Notes under the pieces: model-generated | The model's input: the letters and a program-made list of their open reading frames with translations, nothing else | Databases searched by the model: none | What the model was told of the DNA's origin: nothing | Part shown: one piece after another, positions 43,471 through 53,261 of the stretch | Layout of the letters: each line of letters starts with the position of its first letter | Position numbering within the stretch: the first letter of the stretch is position 1 | Translations under genes and position numbers: made by a program | Origin: Ignavibacteria bacterium UBA2333 | Lineage (GTDB): Bacteria > Bacteroidota > Ignavibacteria > Kapaibacteriales > Kapaibacteriaceae | DNA: 64,000 bases | Direction: 5' to 3' | Assembly: GCA_002344895.1 (NCBI GenBank) | Contig: DDUR01000101.1 | Location: 141,618-205,617, forward strand

Positions 43471-46400
43471 ATGAACATTCGCGCGACAATCTTGACCATG
43501 GTGATGACTGTGGCCATATCCACGGTACATGCAGCTTCGGGAACGAACGATGATGGCGCTGATCGCATTCGCAAACGATTTGAGGATGCTACATCACGTC
43601 GTATTGACGCTCACGGAACGATCCGCCATGGCGCTCGTGCTGAAGCCATTTCACGACTGAAAAAACAACAGAAGTACATTGAAACGCCGCTGGCCGAGCA
43701 ACCACAATGGACGTCGTTAGGTCCACGGAGTACCGGTGGACGTGTAAAGTCAATTCTGATTCATCCAACGGATCCAAACATACTCTACATCGGCGCAGCC
43801 GCTGGTGGTGTTTGGAAATCCACGAATGCAGGTGGCACCTGGATTCCCATCATGGATGATGCAAACGGTATTGCAACGGGATCTCTGTGTTTTCATCCGG
43901 AAAATCCTGACATCATCTATGTGGGTACCGGTGAGCAGGTACAGAATGCCAATACATATCTCGGCGCAGGGCTTCTCCGCTCTACCGACGCAGGTGTGAC
44001 ATGGTCGACAGTTGGCCTTACGGATGTTGGATCGTTTTCACGCGTCTACGTCCATCCCGCAAACCCCTCCATCATCATGGTATCCTGCATGAATACGAAT
44101 GGTGGGGTGTATCGTAGTGAGGACGGCGGATCGACGTGGTCACGAAAACTTTCAGGTCAAGTCTACGATATGTCGATAAATCCCTCCAATCCAAATGAAT
44201 GGTTTGTTTCCCTTCCGGATTCAGGGATCTATTACACACAAGATGCCGGGGCTACGTGGCAACAGCGAATCAATGGCATATCGGGCTCTATTGGCCGGAT
44301 ATCGATACAGCAGAGTTCGATGAATGAAGATGTTCTGTTTGCCCTCATCGAACTCGATAATCTCGCCCATATCTATCGAAGTAACAACAAAGGACAGGTT
44401 TGGACACGACAATATGTTGATGGTCAGGGATGTTTTTTCTCTGGCTCATGTAGTCCCTCAGGCAGTCAGGGTTTTTATGATAACTACATTTACATATCGC
44501 CCCATAACGATCAGGTTGTGTTTGCAGGAGGAATAGACATTTGGCGCACAACGAATGGAGGATCTACGTGGCAGAATATGACGCAGGGATACGGTGATGG
44601 TAACGGAGCTAATGCGCCGCACGTAGACCAACACTGTCTTGCAATTCACCCGGAGAATGCAAACATCGTCTATGCCGGGAATGACGGAGGAATGCTTCGC
44701 AGTACAAACGGAGGTGTGTCGTGGTCTGTCATCAACGACAATCTCTCAATTACGCAGTTCTATTCGTTTGATCTTGATCCGACGGACCGACGCAGAAACT
44801 TTGGTGGTACACAGGATAATGGAACCCTCGGTACCTTCGGCCAAACAGAGTGGGATACCATGGCTGGTGGTGACGGTATGATCACGATTGTGGACTACGG
44901 AAATCCTAACCGTTTTTATGGTAACTATCCGAACGGTGTAATCTATCGATATCAGATTAATCCCCGTCAGCAGAGAATCGTCATGGATGGTGTTGATGAC
45001 TCCGAACCTGCAGGCTGGGTTGCACCACTCAAAATGAGCCCACATGATCCTGCCACGCTGTATCATGGACGTCGGCGAATGTATCTCACTAATCTCTCTG
45101 GTGACGTCTGGTATCCAATCTCAGATCCTATGCCAAACGGATTACTCGTTACTGCAATTGAGGTCTCACCGGCTGACCCAACCGTCGTGTGGGCAGGCTC
45201 GAATGGTGGCGACCTCCTTGTGACAGATACCGAGGGAGAAGAGTGGACGTTACTCGACCGATCACAACTTGCTAATCGGTACATCTCCGACATTGCCGCT
45301 TCGTATAGTAATCCGCGAACAGCATGGATTGCGTATTCATCATATTCAACGAAAAACGTCTGGAAAACAACGGATCTCGGTGAAACATGGACGTCACTCT
45401 GGGATGGTATGCCGGACGTTCCCGTTTCAAGTATTGAAGTCCATCCCGACGATGAGAACATCATCTTTATCGGAACGGATATTGGTGTGTTTGCCACGTT
45501 TGACGGAGGCAAATCGTGGGTAGAGTACGGAAAGGGACTTCCTCGATCGCCTGTTCTCGATATTAAACTATCGACAACATTTGGTGTTGTACGTGTAGGT
45601 ACACACGGACGTGGCATCTGGGAAGCACCACTGGTAACATCTGCCCCTTCTGCCCCTTCCATAACTGCTCCAACGGGTGGTGACGTCTTTCGAGGCACGC
45701 TTACAACAACTCTTGCATGGAGTGGTTTTTCAGGTCGTGTCCGGATTGAATTCTCACCGAACAACGGCGAACAGTGGATACCCGTGGCCTCGTCAATATC
45801 AGCATCGGCGTATCGTTGGAAGGTTCCGAACATGCCAACCATTCTTGGACGTATACGCGTAACATCAGAAGCAGATGATCAGGTCTTCGCTGTGAGCAGA
45901 TCGTTTAGCATCGTTCCGATTGAACGCGGAAACGTCATCACGCAGACGGCGGTGCCATGGGTACCGTACGGCCTGGCTCATGACGGGCGTGATGGATTGT
46001 GGACTACAAGTTTTTACGAGCCCAAACTCTATAAACTCAATGCTACCACGCTAACACTGATAAAATCCATTAACATTCGCGGTAACGTTGGAGATTCACT
46101 CTTTACCGACATGACGATGGACCGCAGTACGGGGGAAATCTATCTCCATCGACTCAACGGTTCAGATGGTGCCGGAGCTGTTGTTATCGTACTTGATACA
46201 AACGGCAACGTTCTTCGTCAGTTTGCCTCGCAGGCTCGGAACTATGCTACGGGCCTAGAACTTGTGAATGGTAATCTCATTGCTGCAGAACGTGACGGGC
46301 TGAGACGCCTCTATACAATGTCGAAAAGCGACGGGTCCCTCATCTCTCAAGTGTTTAATCCATACCAGAAGAACTACGGACCACGTTGTCTTGCCTACGA

Positions 46401-46959
46401 CGGCTCGACAACCATGTATCAAACGTCAACAACGTTTCCCAGTGCCGGAGGTGCCCTCACGGAGTGTTTTGTAATTGGAATGTCAACGTCCAATCTTTCT
46501 ACGGAATCTCGCCGGCAAACACTTCAGAATCGTGATGGTGTGATTAATGCCCGCGGAATCGAGATAGATCCTGTGGACAGAAACTTCTGGATCAGTGACT
46601 TTGGTGGCAATATCTACAAGATCACGTCCTTTGAATTTGTCCCGCCACCACTCGTGTCAAACGTCGAAAAAGGGGCAGAAGGGGCAGAAAGAACAACCAT
46701 TTCCGTCGCACCCAATCCTGTGAGTTCCGACGCATTTGTGCGCGTTTCACCCGGTGAAGTTGATCGGGCAATCGTTGTAGACATCGTTGATGGGCTTGGT
46801 CGAGTAGTGGCCACGCCGTACCGGGGCATACAGTATGCCACGGAGGAAGCGGCATTCCGATGGACACCACACGGGCTTTCGCCAGGTGCGTATAACATCG
46901 TTGTAACGTCGAATGGTCGTCGTCTCGGGGCAACATCGACCGTCATTGTCCGTCACTGA
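43471..46959 (+). CDS. T9SS cargo with sortilin/BNR-type beta-propeller
   Basis: A 1162-residue secreted protein. A signal peptide ends at VHAAS. Residues ~75-730 contain many BNR/Asp-box repeats (for example STNAGGTW, SEDGGSTW, TTNGGSTW, STNGGVSW, TTDLGETW) forming sortilin-like ten-bladed propellers, as in surface glycosidase-like proteins. After an APSAPSI linker comes an Ig-like domain, then a second small propeller (WISDFGGNIYKI). SVAPNPVSSDAFVRV to LSPGAYNIVV is a T9SS type A sorting domain. No catalytic residues are evident; carbohydrate or peptide binding is likely. The ATG at 43471 follows AAGGA. Repeats of the AAGGGGC family lie exactly at two inter-domain linkers. Confidence 0.85.
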   Translation: MNIRATILTMVMTVAISTVHAASGTNDDGADRIRKRFEDATSRRIDAHGTIRHGARAEAISRLKKQQKYIETPLAEQPQWTSLGPRSTGGRVKSILIHPTDPNILYIGAAAGGVWKSTNAGGTWIPIMDDANGIATGSLCFHPENPDIIYVGTGEQVQNANTYLGAGLLRSTDAGVTWSTVGLTDVGSFSRVYVHPANPSIIMVSCMNTNGGVYRSEDGGSTWSRKLSGQVYDMSINPSNPNEWFVSLPDSGIYYTQDAGATWQQRINGISGSIGRISIQQSSMNEDVLFALIELDNLAHIYRSNNKGQVWTRQYVDGQGCFFSGSCSPSGSQGFYDNYIYISPHNDQVVFAGGIDIWRTTNGGSTWQNMTQGYGDGNGANAPHVDQHCLAIHPENANIVYAGNDGGMLRSTNGGVSWSVINDNLSITQFYSFDLDPTDRRRNFGGTQDNGTLGTFGQTEWDTMAGGDGMITIVDYGNPNRFYGNYPNGVIYRYQINPRQQRIVMDGVDDSEPAGWVAPLKMSPHDPATLYHGRRRMYLTNLSGDVWYPISDPMPNGLLVTAIEVSPADPTVVWAGSNGGDLLVTDTEGEEWTLLDRSQLANRYISDIAASYSNPRTAWIAYSSYSTKNVWKTTDLGETWTSLWDGMPDVPVSSIEVHPDDENIIFIGTDIGVFATFDGGKSWVEYGKGLPRSPVLDIKLSTTFGVVRVGTHGRGIWEAPLVTSAPSAPSITAPTGGDVFRGTLTTTLAWSGFSGRVRIEFSPNNGEQWIPVASSISASAYRWKVPNMPTILGRIRVTSEADDQVFAVSRSFSIVPIERGNVITQTAVPWVPYGLAHDGRDGLWTTSFYEPKLYKLNATTLTLIKSINIRGNVGDSLFTDMTMDRSTGEIYLHRLNGSDGAGAVVIVLDTNGNVLRQFASQARNYATGLELVNGNLIAAERDGLRRLYTMSKSDGSLISQVFNPYQKNYGPRCLAYDGSTTMYQTSTTFPSAGGALTECFVIGMSTSNLSTESRRQTLQNRDGVINARGIEIDPVDRNFWISDFGGNIYKITSFEFVPPPLVSNVEKGAEGAERTTISVAPNPVSSDAFVRVSPGEVDRAIVVDIVDGLGRVVATPYRGIQYATEEAAFRWTPHGLSPGAYNIVVTSNGRRLGATSTVIVRH
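45643..45660 (-). repeat. Paired AAGGGGC box, site 10 (linker of propeller protein)
   Basis: GCCCCTTCT twice in tandem, period 9, encoding APSAPS in the linker between the main propeller and the next domain. Confidence 0.7.
46669..46689 (+). repeat. Paired AAGGGGC box, site 11 (linker before T9SS domain)
   Basis: AAGGGGCAG repeated with period 9, encoding KGAEGAER just before the T9SS sorting domain of the propeller protein. Confidence 0.7.
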
Positions 46960-46966
46960 CCCCCAC

Positions 46967-47182
46967 ATGCAACACTTCATCCTCGCCTTCATCACCATTG
47001 GCATCGTCTGGACTGCCTGGAAAAACTTCAAACAACTCGGGAGATTAAAAGCAGCAGATCTTGATCTCACCGTAGAACAACGACAACAACAGCAGATGCG
47101 CTATACGATGCGTATCGTGGCCTGCTTGTTGGCACTGGCAGCCCTACCCTTCCTCTTTACCATCATCGGGAAAAGTCTATGA
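46967..47182 (+). CDS. Small two-helix membrane protein
   Basis: A 71-residue protein with an N-terminal hydrophobic helix (HFILAFITIGIVWTAW), a polar Gln-rich middle (VEQRQQQQMRY) and a second helix (VACLLALAALPFLFTIIG). I recognise no family. The ATG lies seven bases after the T9SS gene stop, and its TGA overlaps the next ATG by four bases, so it belongs to the unit with the LOG genes. Coding support comes from the coupling and the plausible topology only. Confidence 0.55.
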   Translation: MQHFILAFITIGIVWTAWKNFKQLGRLKAADLDLTVEQRQQQQMRYTMRIVACLLALAALPFLFTIIGKSL

Positions 47183-47925
47183 GCGACAATGATCGTCCGC
47201 ATCTCAAAGGCAAGGAAATTGGCGTAAGCACCAACAGTGAACAAGAGTTTCTCGACGGACCACATAGTCGATTTCGTGAATTCAGATTTGTCACACGTGT
47301 TGTTCGTGAATTCATTCATGGATTTCGCAAACTCCACTTTGTAGGCCCATGTATAACGGTCTTTGGGTCGGCACGATTTGATGATGATCATGCGTATTAC
47401 CAGCTCGGACGCGAAGTTGGGTATCGCCTTGGTGAGATGGGCTTTACGGTACTCACTGGAGGTGGTCCAGGTATCATGGAGGCCGCTAATCGTGGTGCGA
47501 AGGAAGCTGGTGCTACAAGTATCGGCTGCAACATCATGCTTCCTCATGAGCAATCGGCAAATCCGTACGTAGACCTCACGGTTGACTTTGAACACTTCTT
47601 TGTCCGCAAGGTTATGCTCGTAAAGTACTCCCTTGGCTTTGTTGTGTTACCGGGAGGAATGGGTACGATGGATGAACTCTTTGAAGCTGTAACGCTGATG
47701 CAGACGAAGAAAATTCGCAACTTCCCCGTCGTCGTCCTTGGTACGGAGTACTATCGTGATGTGATGGAACTCATCGACGTCATGATTAAACGCGGAACCG
47801 TATCCGAACATGAGCGTGATCTGGTGTTTTTTACGGACTCCATTGACGACATGGAAGACTACCTTCGTAAGCGCGTGGTAAAACGCTTCGGTCTCAAACA
47901 ACAACTTTTTATCCCCAAAACATGA
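47179..47925 (+). CDS. LOG/TIGR00730 family nucleotide phosphoribohydrolase-like protein
   Basis: A 248-residue Rossmann-fold protein of the LOG (lysine-decarboxylase-like) family. The nucleotide-binding GGGPGIMEAANRGAKEAG and the catalytic motif LPGGMGTMDELFE are intact. Family members release ribose 5-phosphate from nucleoside monophosphates, including cytokinin ribotides. The N-terminal ~55-residue extension (GKEIGVSTNSEQEFLDG) and the GCNIMLPHEQ motif place it in the longer bacterial subfamily. It is coupled by ATGA overlaps to the small membrane gene before it and to a second LOG gene after it. Confidence 0.85.
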   Translation: MSDNDRPHLKGKEIGVSTNSEQEFLDGPHSRFREFRFVTRVVREFIHGFRKLHFVGPCITVFGSARFDDDHAYYQLGREVGYRLGEMGFTVLTGGGPGIMEAANRGAKEAGATSIGCNIMLPHEQSANPYVDLTVDFEHFFVRKVMLVKYSLGFVVLPGGMGTMDELFEAVTLMQTKKIRNFPVVVLGTEYYRDVMELIDVMIKRGTVSEHERDLVFFTDSIDDMEDYLRKRVVKRFGLKQQLFIPKT

Positions 47926-48521
47926 CGGCTTCCGACAGTCCCCTCTCCCTGCTCGTGTATTGCGGCTCCAAACATGGACGCTCATCGAGCCATGATGCCG
48001 CTGCCGCAGAGTTAGCACAGTCCATGCTGGATCGAAAGATCCGTCTGGTCTTTGGAGGAGGAGGTGTAGGACTGATGGGTAAGCTCGCCACGGCTATTCT
48101 CGATGGCGGTGGACATGTGACTGGCATCATTCCGACGTTCCTACACACGGAAGAAGTTGCCCTGCCAAACTGTACTGAATTGATTGAAGTACCAAGTATG
48201 CATGATCGCAAGCTCCGTATGCTCGAACATGCAGGTGCTATTCTAGCTCTTCCGGGTGGTTTTGGAACAATGGACGAACTCTTTGAGGCGATTACCTGGA
48301 GACAGTTGGGCCTTCATGATAAACCTATTGGAATCCTCAATGTAGATGGATATTACGACGCCTTGTTGCGCCAGCTTGACGTGATGTTTGACCAGGGGTA
48401 TCTGACACGCGAAACACGCAGTATTATTCGTGACGATGTGGCTGTACAACCGCTTCTTGACTGGCTTGAACGCGAGGCTTCGGACGCAGCACCTGACCCA
48501 TTACTTCCGCGCTGGACCTAA
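47922..48521 (+). CDS. Second LOG/TIGR00730 family protein
   Basis: A 199-residue LOG-family protein of the shorter subfamily. It has VYCGSKHGRS at the N-terminus, LVFGGGGVGLMG, the substrate-loop Arg in MHDRKLRML and catalytic LPGGFGTMDELFE. It belongs to the type that includes cytokinin-activating phosphoribohydrolases and YvdD-like enzymes. It differs in subfamily from the gene in front of it, with which it overlaps by four bases. The two may form a heteromeric enzyme or act on different nucleotides; this is inference. Confidence 0.87.
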   Translation: MTASDSPLSLLVYCGSKHGRSSSHDAAAAELAQSMLDRKIRLVFGGGGVGLMGKLATAILDGGGHVTGIIPTFLHTEEVALPNCTELIEVPSMHDRKLRMLEHAGAILALPGGFGTMDELFEAITWRQLGLHDKPIGILNVDGYYDALLRQLDVMFDQGYLTRETRSIIRDDVAVQPLLDWLEREASDAAPDPLLPRWT

Positions 48522-48589
48522 CTGGCACAGCTTTTGCTCGCCATTGCGGCTTCGCAAAGGAGCATCTCTTCTCACGTATCTCAAACACG

Positions 48590-51500
48590 ATGAAAGCCTT
48601 TCGGGTAGCCATCGTGATGAAAAGCATATTCTTTTCGTACGTTGGCCCACTCATACGACTGGGTCGCCAGCGACCATTAACTGCGGACGACGCACCGCCC
48701 CTTCCGCCCCCTCTCCAGCCAAGAACGGTATCAGAGGATTTTGAGCGTTTGCCTACGACGTCGTTTCAGAGATTCATCTTTGGAGCGTACTTCGCCACTG
48801 GTGCACCAGCTCGACGTATCGTCATCGTTACGATACTCCGAGTCACAATTGCCGTCTCTACACCGCTCCTCTTACGATCGCTGTTAACGTCGATTCCAGA
48901 GCTGACGTCACTTTCGACTGGAGCATTCCTTACGGCAGTTGCCCTTGGTCTCACCGGTATGGTCGGTGCCATCTTTCAGCAGCACTTCTACTTCAATGCA
49001 CTGCAGATGTATGCCACGATCGTGAATGGCATGAATCGACGTGTGATGTTGCAGGCACTTCGGCTACGTCGATCTGCGAGGGCGAGAATGCAGACTGGTG
49101 ATCTAGTAAATCACCTTTCAAGCGACAGTGATGCCGTTGCCGAAGCAGGCTTCTTTATCCCGGAAGTGTTTGCTTCCCTCCTGCAGATTACGGCCGTTCT
49201 TGTTATTCTGTTTGTATTGCTCGGTTGGGCTGCTCTTGCCTCGGCAGTGACGTTATCGATCATGATTCCGATAACCATCCTCGTTGCCAAGCGATATCGG
49301 AAACTCGACCATACGATTATGGCCCTCCGAGATGAGCGTGTTACTCTCATGTCGCAAATCCTCCAAGGGATTCGTGTTGTGAAGTATCACGCCTGGGAGG
49401 ATAGCGTTCGCCGTGAAGTACAGGACGTCCGTAGTAAGGAGATAACAACACGAATCCGAATCGTTAAGACCGACGGTCTTTCAACGGTGTTGTTTATCAG
49501 TACGACAACCCTCGTAGCCTTCGTAGGATTCAGCACACATGCACTTCTTGGTGGTGAGATTACAGCACCATTGGTGTTTGCGTGTTTGGCACTCTTTGCT
49601 ATGCTCGAAGAACCCTTCGGCATGATATCCCACTTATTAGCAAACATTCAACATGCTCGAGTTGCCGTTGAACGACTCCATGGATTCTTTACTGCAGAGG
49701 TACGCGACGAAGATCATCGTCAGCTATCGGAACCCCACAAAGCTGTTGGCCTTTCAGTAGAGCAGCTCGGGCTGACGTATGCTGACGCTGATTTTGCGGC
49801 CGTCAACAACGTATCGATGACGATCAAGGCTGGTTCGTCTGTTGCAATTGTTGGCACCGTCGGATCAGGAAAGAGTACGTTACTTCGTATGCTCGCTGGT
49901 GTACAGGTTGCATCACGCGGTACTCTGGAATGGAGCGGCATTACATCTCACGAACGAGCTCGTGCTGCCTATGTCCCCCAGGAAGCGTTTATTCTCAACG
50001 CGTCGATTCTCGACAACATTGCCTTTGGTGAGGAGATCCGCGAAGCCGACTTGAATGACGTGATCCGTGACTGTGCTCTGGAGAAGGACATGGCCGACAT
50101 GCCTTCAGGTATTGCGACGGAGATTGGTGAACGTGGTGTTAATCTCAGCGGTGGACAGAAACAACGATTGTCCCTCGCACGAGCTGCGGCACATTCACCG
50201 GGCATCGTATTCCTCGACGATCCTCTGTCTGCCGTTGATGTTGTTACCGAAGACCTACTTGTTGAGCACCTGTTGTTTGGCCGTTGGTCTGGTATCACGC
50301 GTGTTATGGCCACACACCGCCTGGCTCATCTACGTCGATTTGAAACCATTGTCTTCCTCGCCCAGGGCCAGGTAATGGCCATTGGTTCGTTCGACGAGGT
50401 CTACGCAAACAGCGCTGCATTTCGTGACTACATCGCCGAAGAAGAACGTGGTGTGGAAGCAGCACGCGACATCTCTGTAAACGTTGAGCCATCTCCGACT
50501 TCTACCGAACATCCGGCTGGTCATGACATCGAGGTCTTGTTAGAAGAACCAACGTCGCGGTTTACGGATGACGAAGATCGAGAGACCGGTGCCGTCAGAC
50601 TTGACGTTTATCGCGCCTATGCGCGCGCGATGATTGGTTCTGCAACATCAGCACCGTTGATTGCGATCGCGCTTGTGTTAACAGCAATTGGAATAACCGT
50701 TCTCCCCATTGTACAGACAATGTGGTTGGGTTGGTGGTCCGACAATGGTCGGACGGGGTTCGACTCATTGACGGCAATAGCTATCTATGGCGTCATTGGA
50801 GTGTTTGTGTTGTTGGGCTGGTACACAGAGCGACTCGTCTGGCTCTACCGTGCAGCTGCTGCTGGGCGCTCCATCCATGATGCTGCTCTCCGAGGTGTGC
50901 TGTTCGCACCACTACGGTTCTTTGATCGAACGCCGATAGGACGAATCCTGAATCGTTTTGCTCGAGATCAGGAAGGTGTCGATGATCATCTTTCATGGAA
51001 TGTTGAACAGTCCGTCAAATCACTGTCGCAGACCATAGGACATCTTGCTGTCATCTTGACAACAATGCCCTTTATGATCCTCGTCATCGTACCTGTTCTT
51101 GCCATCTATCACCGCTTACAACGTGACTATCGTACGGCTGCTCGCGAGGCGAAACGTCTTGAAAGTATAGCGCGGTCACCGAGGTACGCACAGTTTAAGG
51201 AGACCGTAACAGGGCTTGACGTTATCCATGGTTTCGGACGAGAGCATGTCTTTCTCGAGGCATTTTATGGAATCCTTGAGCGGTATCAACGCTCATACTG
51301 GTGCAGCATTCTGCTGAACCGGTGGTTTTCCATCCGTGTTCCTCTTGTGTCAGGACTTGTAGCCATGGCAACGTCAATCGGCATTGTACTGCTTGCATCG
51401 CACGGTCTGATCACACAAGGAATGGCCGGTGTCGTGATGACCTATGCCATGATGTTCTGGATGAGCCTGAACTGGACGGTTCGCGCATTTAGTGAAGTTG

Positions 51501-52270
51501 AGTCTCGTATGACGGCCGTTGAACGGCTTCGTCATTATGGATCACTTGAGGCAGAACATTTAACGACATCTACACCGGTCCTGAGTGAGGACACAGCATG
51601 GCCTACAGAAGGCGAGCTCCATATCGAACATCTGGGTGTACGATATGCCGACAATCTCCCGATGGTTCTACGCGACGTCAACATTCACATTCCTGCGCGG
51701 TCCAAGGTTGGTATCGTCGGGCGTACGGGCAGTGGGAAGTCAACACTCTTCCAGACGTTGTTTCGATTTGTTGAGCCAAAAGTCGGTACAATTACGATTG
51801 ATGGTGTGGACATCACATCTGTGCCCCTTTCGCGCCTTCGCCGAGCCATTGCTATCATACCGCAGGATCCAACACTTTTTATTGGTACGATCAGGTCGAA
51901 TCTTGATCGATTCAGTGAGTGTACGGACGATGAGGTATGGACGGCTCTACGTCGTGTTCGTCTCGACGATGTTGTCCGTGCCTTACCTGAAGGACTAGAC
52001 GCCGAAGTTGTTGAAAACGGTGCTAACTTTTCTCAGGGCCAGCGACAACTTCTCTGTATGGCACGAGCTATTCTCACCCGAGCACGTATCATCGTTCTTG
52101 ACGAGGCAACGGCGAGTGTCGATGTTGAGACAGACGCTGTGATACAGCAGACGGTACGCGATGAGTTCTCTGACGTAACGGTGCTCACAATTGCGCACCG
52201 ATTACATACCGTTGCCGATGCCGATGTCATCATTGAACTCGATAAAGGACGTCAGGTTACCAGACGTTAA
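48590..52270 (+). CDS. Full-length ABCC/MRP-type ABC transporter (TMD-NBD-TMD-NBD)
   Basis: A 1226-residue single-chain exporter with two membrane domains (about 70-375 and 690-970) and two ATPase domains. NBD1 has Walker A GTVGSGKST (Lys428), GERGVNLSGGQKQRLSLARA and FLDDPLSAVD, with Asp544 where the catalytic Glu should be. NBD2 has GRTGSGKST (Lys1050), a degenerate signature NFSQGQRQLL and canonical IVLDEATASVDVETDAV (Glu1172). This asymmetry, the GAVRLDVYRAYARA segment before the second membrane domain and VLTIAHRLHT are hallmarks of the eukaryotic MRP/ABCC family. The substrate is unknown; organic anion or peptide efflux would fit. The 3' end overlaps murB by 14 bases. The start is uncertain; an ATG at 48617 is possible. 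Confidence 0.85.
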   Translation: MKAFRVAIVMKSIFFSYVGPLIRLGRQRPLTADDAPPLPPPLQPRTVSEDFERLPTTSFQRFIFGAYFATGAPARRIVIVTILRVTIAVSTPLLLRSLLTSIPELTSLSTGAFLTAVALGLTGMVGAIFQQHFYFNALQMYATIVNGMNRRVMLQALRLRRSARARMQTGDLVNHLSSDSDAVAEAGFFIPEVFASLLQITAVLVILFVLLGWAALASAVTLSIMIPITILVAKRYRKLDHTIMALRDERVTLMSQILQGIRVVKYHAWEDSVRREVQDVRSKEITTRIRIVKTDGLSTVLFISTTTLVAFVGFSTHALLGGEITAPLVFACLALFAMLEEPFGMISHLLANIQHARVAVERLHGFFTAEVRDEDHRQLSEPHKAVGLSVEQLGLTYADADFAAVNNVSMTIKAGSSVAIVGTVGSGKSTLLRMLAGVQVASRGTLEWSGITSHERARAAYVPQEAFILNASILDNIAFGEEIREADLNDVIRDCALEKDMADMPSGIATEIGERGVNLSGGQKQRLSLARAAAHSPGIVFLDDPLSAVDVVTEDLLVEHLLFGRWSGITRVMATHRLAHLRRFETIVFLAQGQVMAIGSFDEVYANSAAFRDYIAEEERGVEAARDISVNVEPSPTSTEHPAGHDIEVLLEEPTSRFTDDEDRETGAVRLDVYRAYARAMIGSATSAPLIAIALVLTAIGITVLPIVQTMWLGWWSDNGRTGFDSLTAIAIYGVIGVFVLLGWYTERLVWLYRAAAAGRSIHDAALRGVLFAPLRFFDRTPIGRILNRFARDQEGVDDHLSWNVEQSVKSLSQTIGHLAVILTTMPFMILVIVPVLAIYHRLQRDYRTAAREAKRLESIARSPRYAQFKETVTGLDVIHGFGREHVFLEAFYGILERYQRSYWCSILLNRWFSIRVPLVSGLVAMATSIGIVLLASHGLITQGMAGVVMTYAMMFWMSLNWTVRAFSEVESRMTAVERLRHYGSLEAEHLTTSTPVLSEDTAWPTEGELHIEHLGVRYADNLPMVLRDVNIHIPARSKVGIVGRTGSGKSTLFQTLFRFVEPKVGTITIDGVDITSVPLSRLRRAIAIIPQDPTLFIGTIRSNLDRFSECTDDEVWTALRRVRLDDVVRALPEGLDAEVVENGANFSQGQRQLLCMARAILTRARIIVLDEATASVDVETDAVIQQTVRDEFSDVTVLTIAHRLHTVADADVIIELDKGRQVTRR
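48697..48712 (-). repeat. Paired AAGGGGC box, site 12 (N-terminal tail of ABCC protein)
   Basis: GCCCCTTCC then GCCCCCT, cores 9 bases apart, encoding APPLPPPL in the cytoplasmic tail before the first membrane domain. Confidence 0.6.
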
Positions 52271-53261
52271 CCTCAGGCTCAATCCTCACACCGAACCTTG
52301 TCTGCACAGAATCGGCAATGTCGGTTGCGAGCTGTAGCACATCACGCCCGGTACCACCACCAAGGTGCACAAGTACGAGGGCCTGACGGTCGTGAACTCC
52401 AACGGCACCGCGCCGATATCCCTTCCATCCACATTGATCAATCAACCAGGCCGCTGGAATCTTTACCGTTCCGTCGGCCTGTTTCCATTGTGGCATGTCG
52501 GGATATGTTATTGCAAGGTCTTGGGCCTGCTGCAACGGTAGAACGGGGTTCTTAAAAAAACTTCCTGCATTCCCGATAAAAGCAGGATCAGGAAGTTTTC
52601 GCTGACGCACAGCAACAACGGCATCAAAGACATCAGAGATTGTTGGTACCATTATTTCTCGTTGCTCAAGCTCCATACGAACGTCAGCGTAGGATGTATC
52701 AACGACATGTTGACGTGTCAGCTGATACGTCACGCCTACGATGACCGACGTGCCGCGCTCTTCACGCTTAAAGACACTGTCTCGATATCCAAATCGGCAT
52801 TCATCCTTCGTGAACCGTCGGACGCGGTGCTGAAGCCGGTCAACAACCTCAAGTTCCACAAAACACCGTTGTTGCTCCGTACCATAGGCACCAATGTTTT
52901 GCATGGGTGCAGCACCAACCGTTCCTGGAATGAGGGCGAGATTCTCCAATCCACCGAGTCCGTTCTGTACACACCACGCTACACTATCGTGCCAGTTCTC
53001 ACCAGCACCAAATCGTACAACAACATCCTGTCCATTATCGCTGACGATACTTCGACCCATAATGCGCATACACATGATAGGATCTGGAACGTCGTGAACT
53101 ACGAGTACATTGGAACCGCCACCGAGAACCGGTGCGTGCGGAATGTCGGATACAACGGTGATTACATCATCCACTGTTTCAACATCAACAACTGTTGGTG
53201 CGACGGCGTGGAGATGGAAGGTTGTGAGCGTGGCGAGGTCGACGTTCGAGCGAGTGATCAT
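52257..53261 (-). CDS. murB: UDP-N-acetylenolpyruvoylglucosamine reductase
   Basis: A 334-residue FAD enzyme that reduces UDP-GlcNAc-enolpyruvate to UDP-MurNAc. The N-terminus LTTFHLHAVAP, the flavin loop PVLGGGSNVLV, IPGTVGAAPMQNIGAYG, the CRFGYRDSVFK motif and the active-site GNAGSFFKNP (Ser, then the late Glu in EPEVNVW) are those of the longer E. coli-type MurB. Its ATG overlaps the stop of a T9SS metalloprotease gene by four bases, an odd partner for a cytoplasmic cell-wall enzyme. The 3' end overlaps the ABCC gene by 14 bases in convergent orientation. Confidence 0.95.
   Translation of the reverse strand: MITRSNVDLATLTTFHLHAVAPTVVDVETVDDVITVVSDIPHAPVLGGGSNVLVVHDVPDPIMCMRIMGRSIVSDNGQDVVVRFGAGENWHDSVAWCVQNGLGGLENLALIPGTVGAAPMQNIGAYGTEQQRCFVELEVVDRLQHRVRRFTKDECRFGYRDSVFKREERGTSVIVGVTYQLTRQHVVDTSYADVRMELEQREIMVPTISDVFDAVVAVRQRKLPDPAFIGNAGSFFKNPVLPLQQAQDLAITYPDMPQWKQADGTVKIPAAWLIDQCGWKGYRRGAVGVHDRQALVLVHLGGGTGRDVLQLATDIADSVQTRFGVRIEPEVNVW

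Noticed and set aside
4543..46689. The G-rich boxes read as G-quadruplexes
   Set aside because: Each site has only two G-runs, so an intramolecular quadruplex cannot form; only intermolecular or protein-bound forms are possible.
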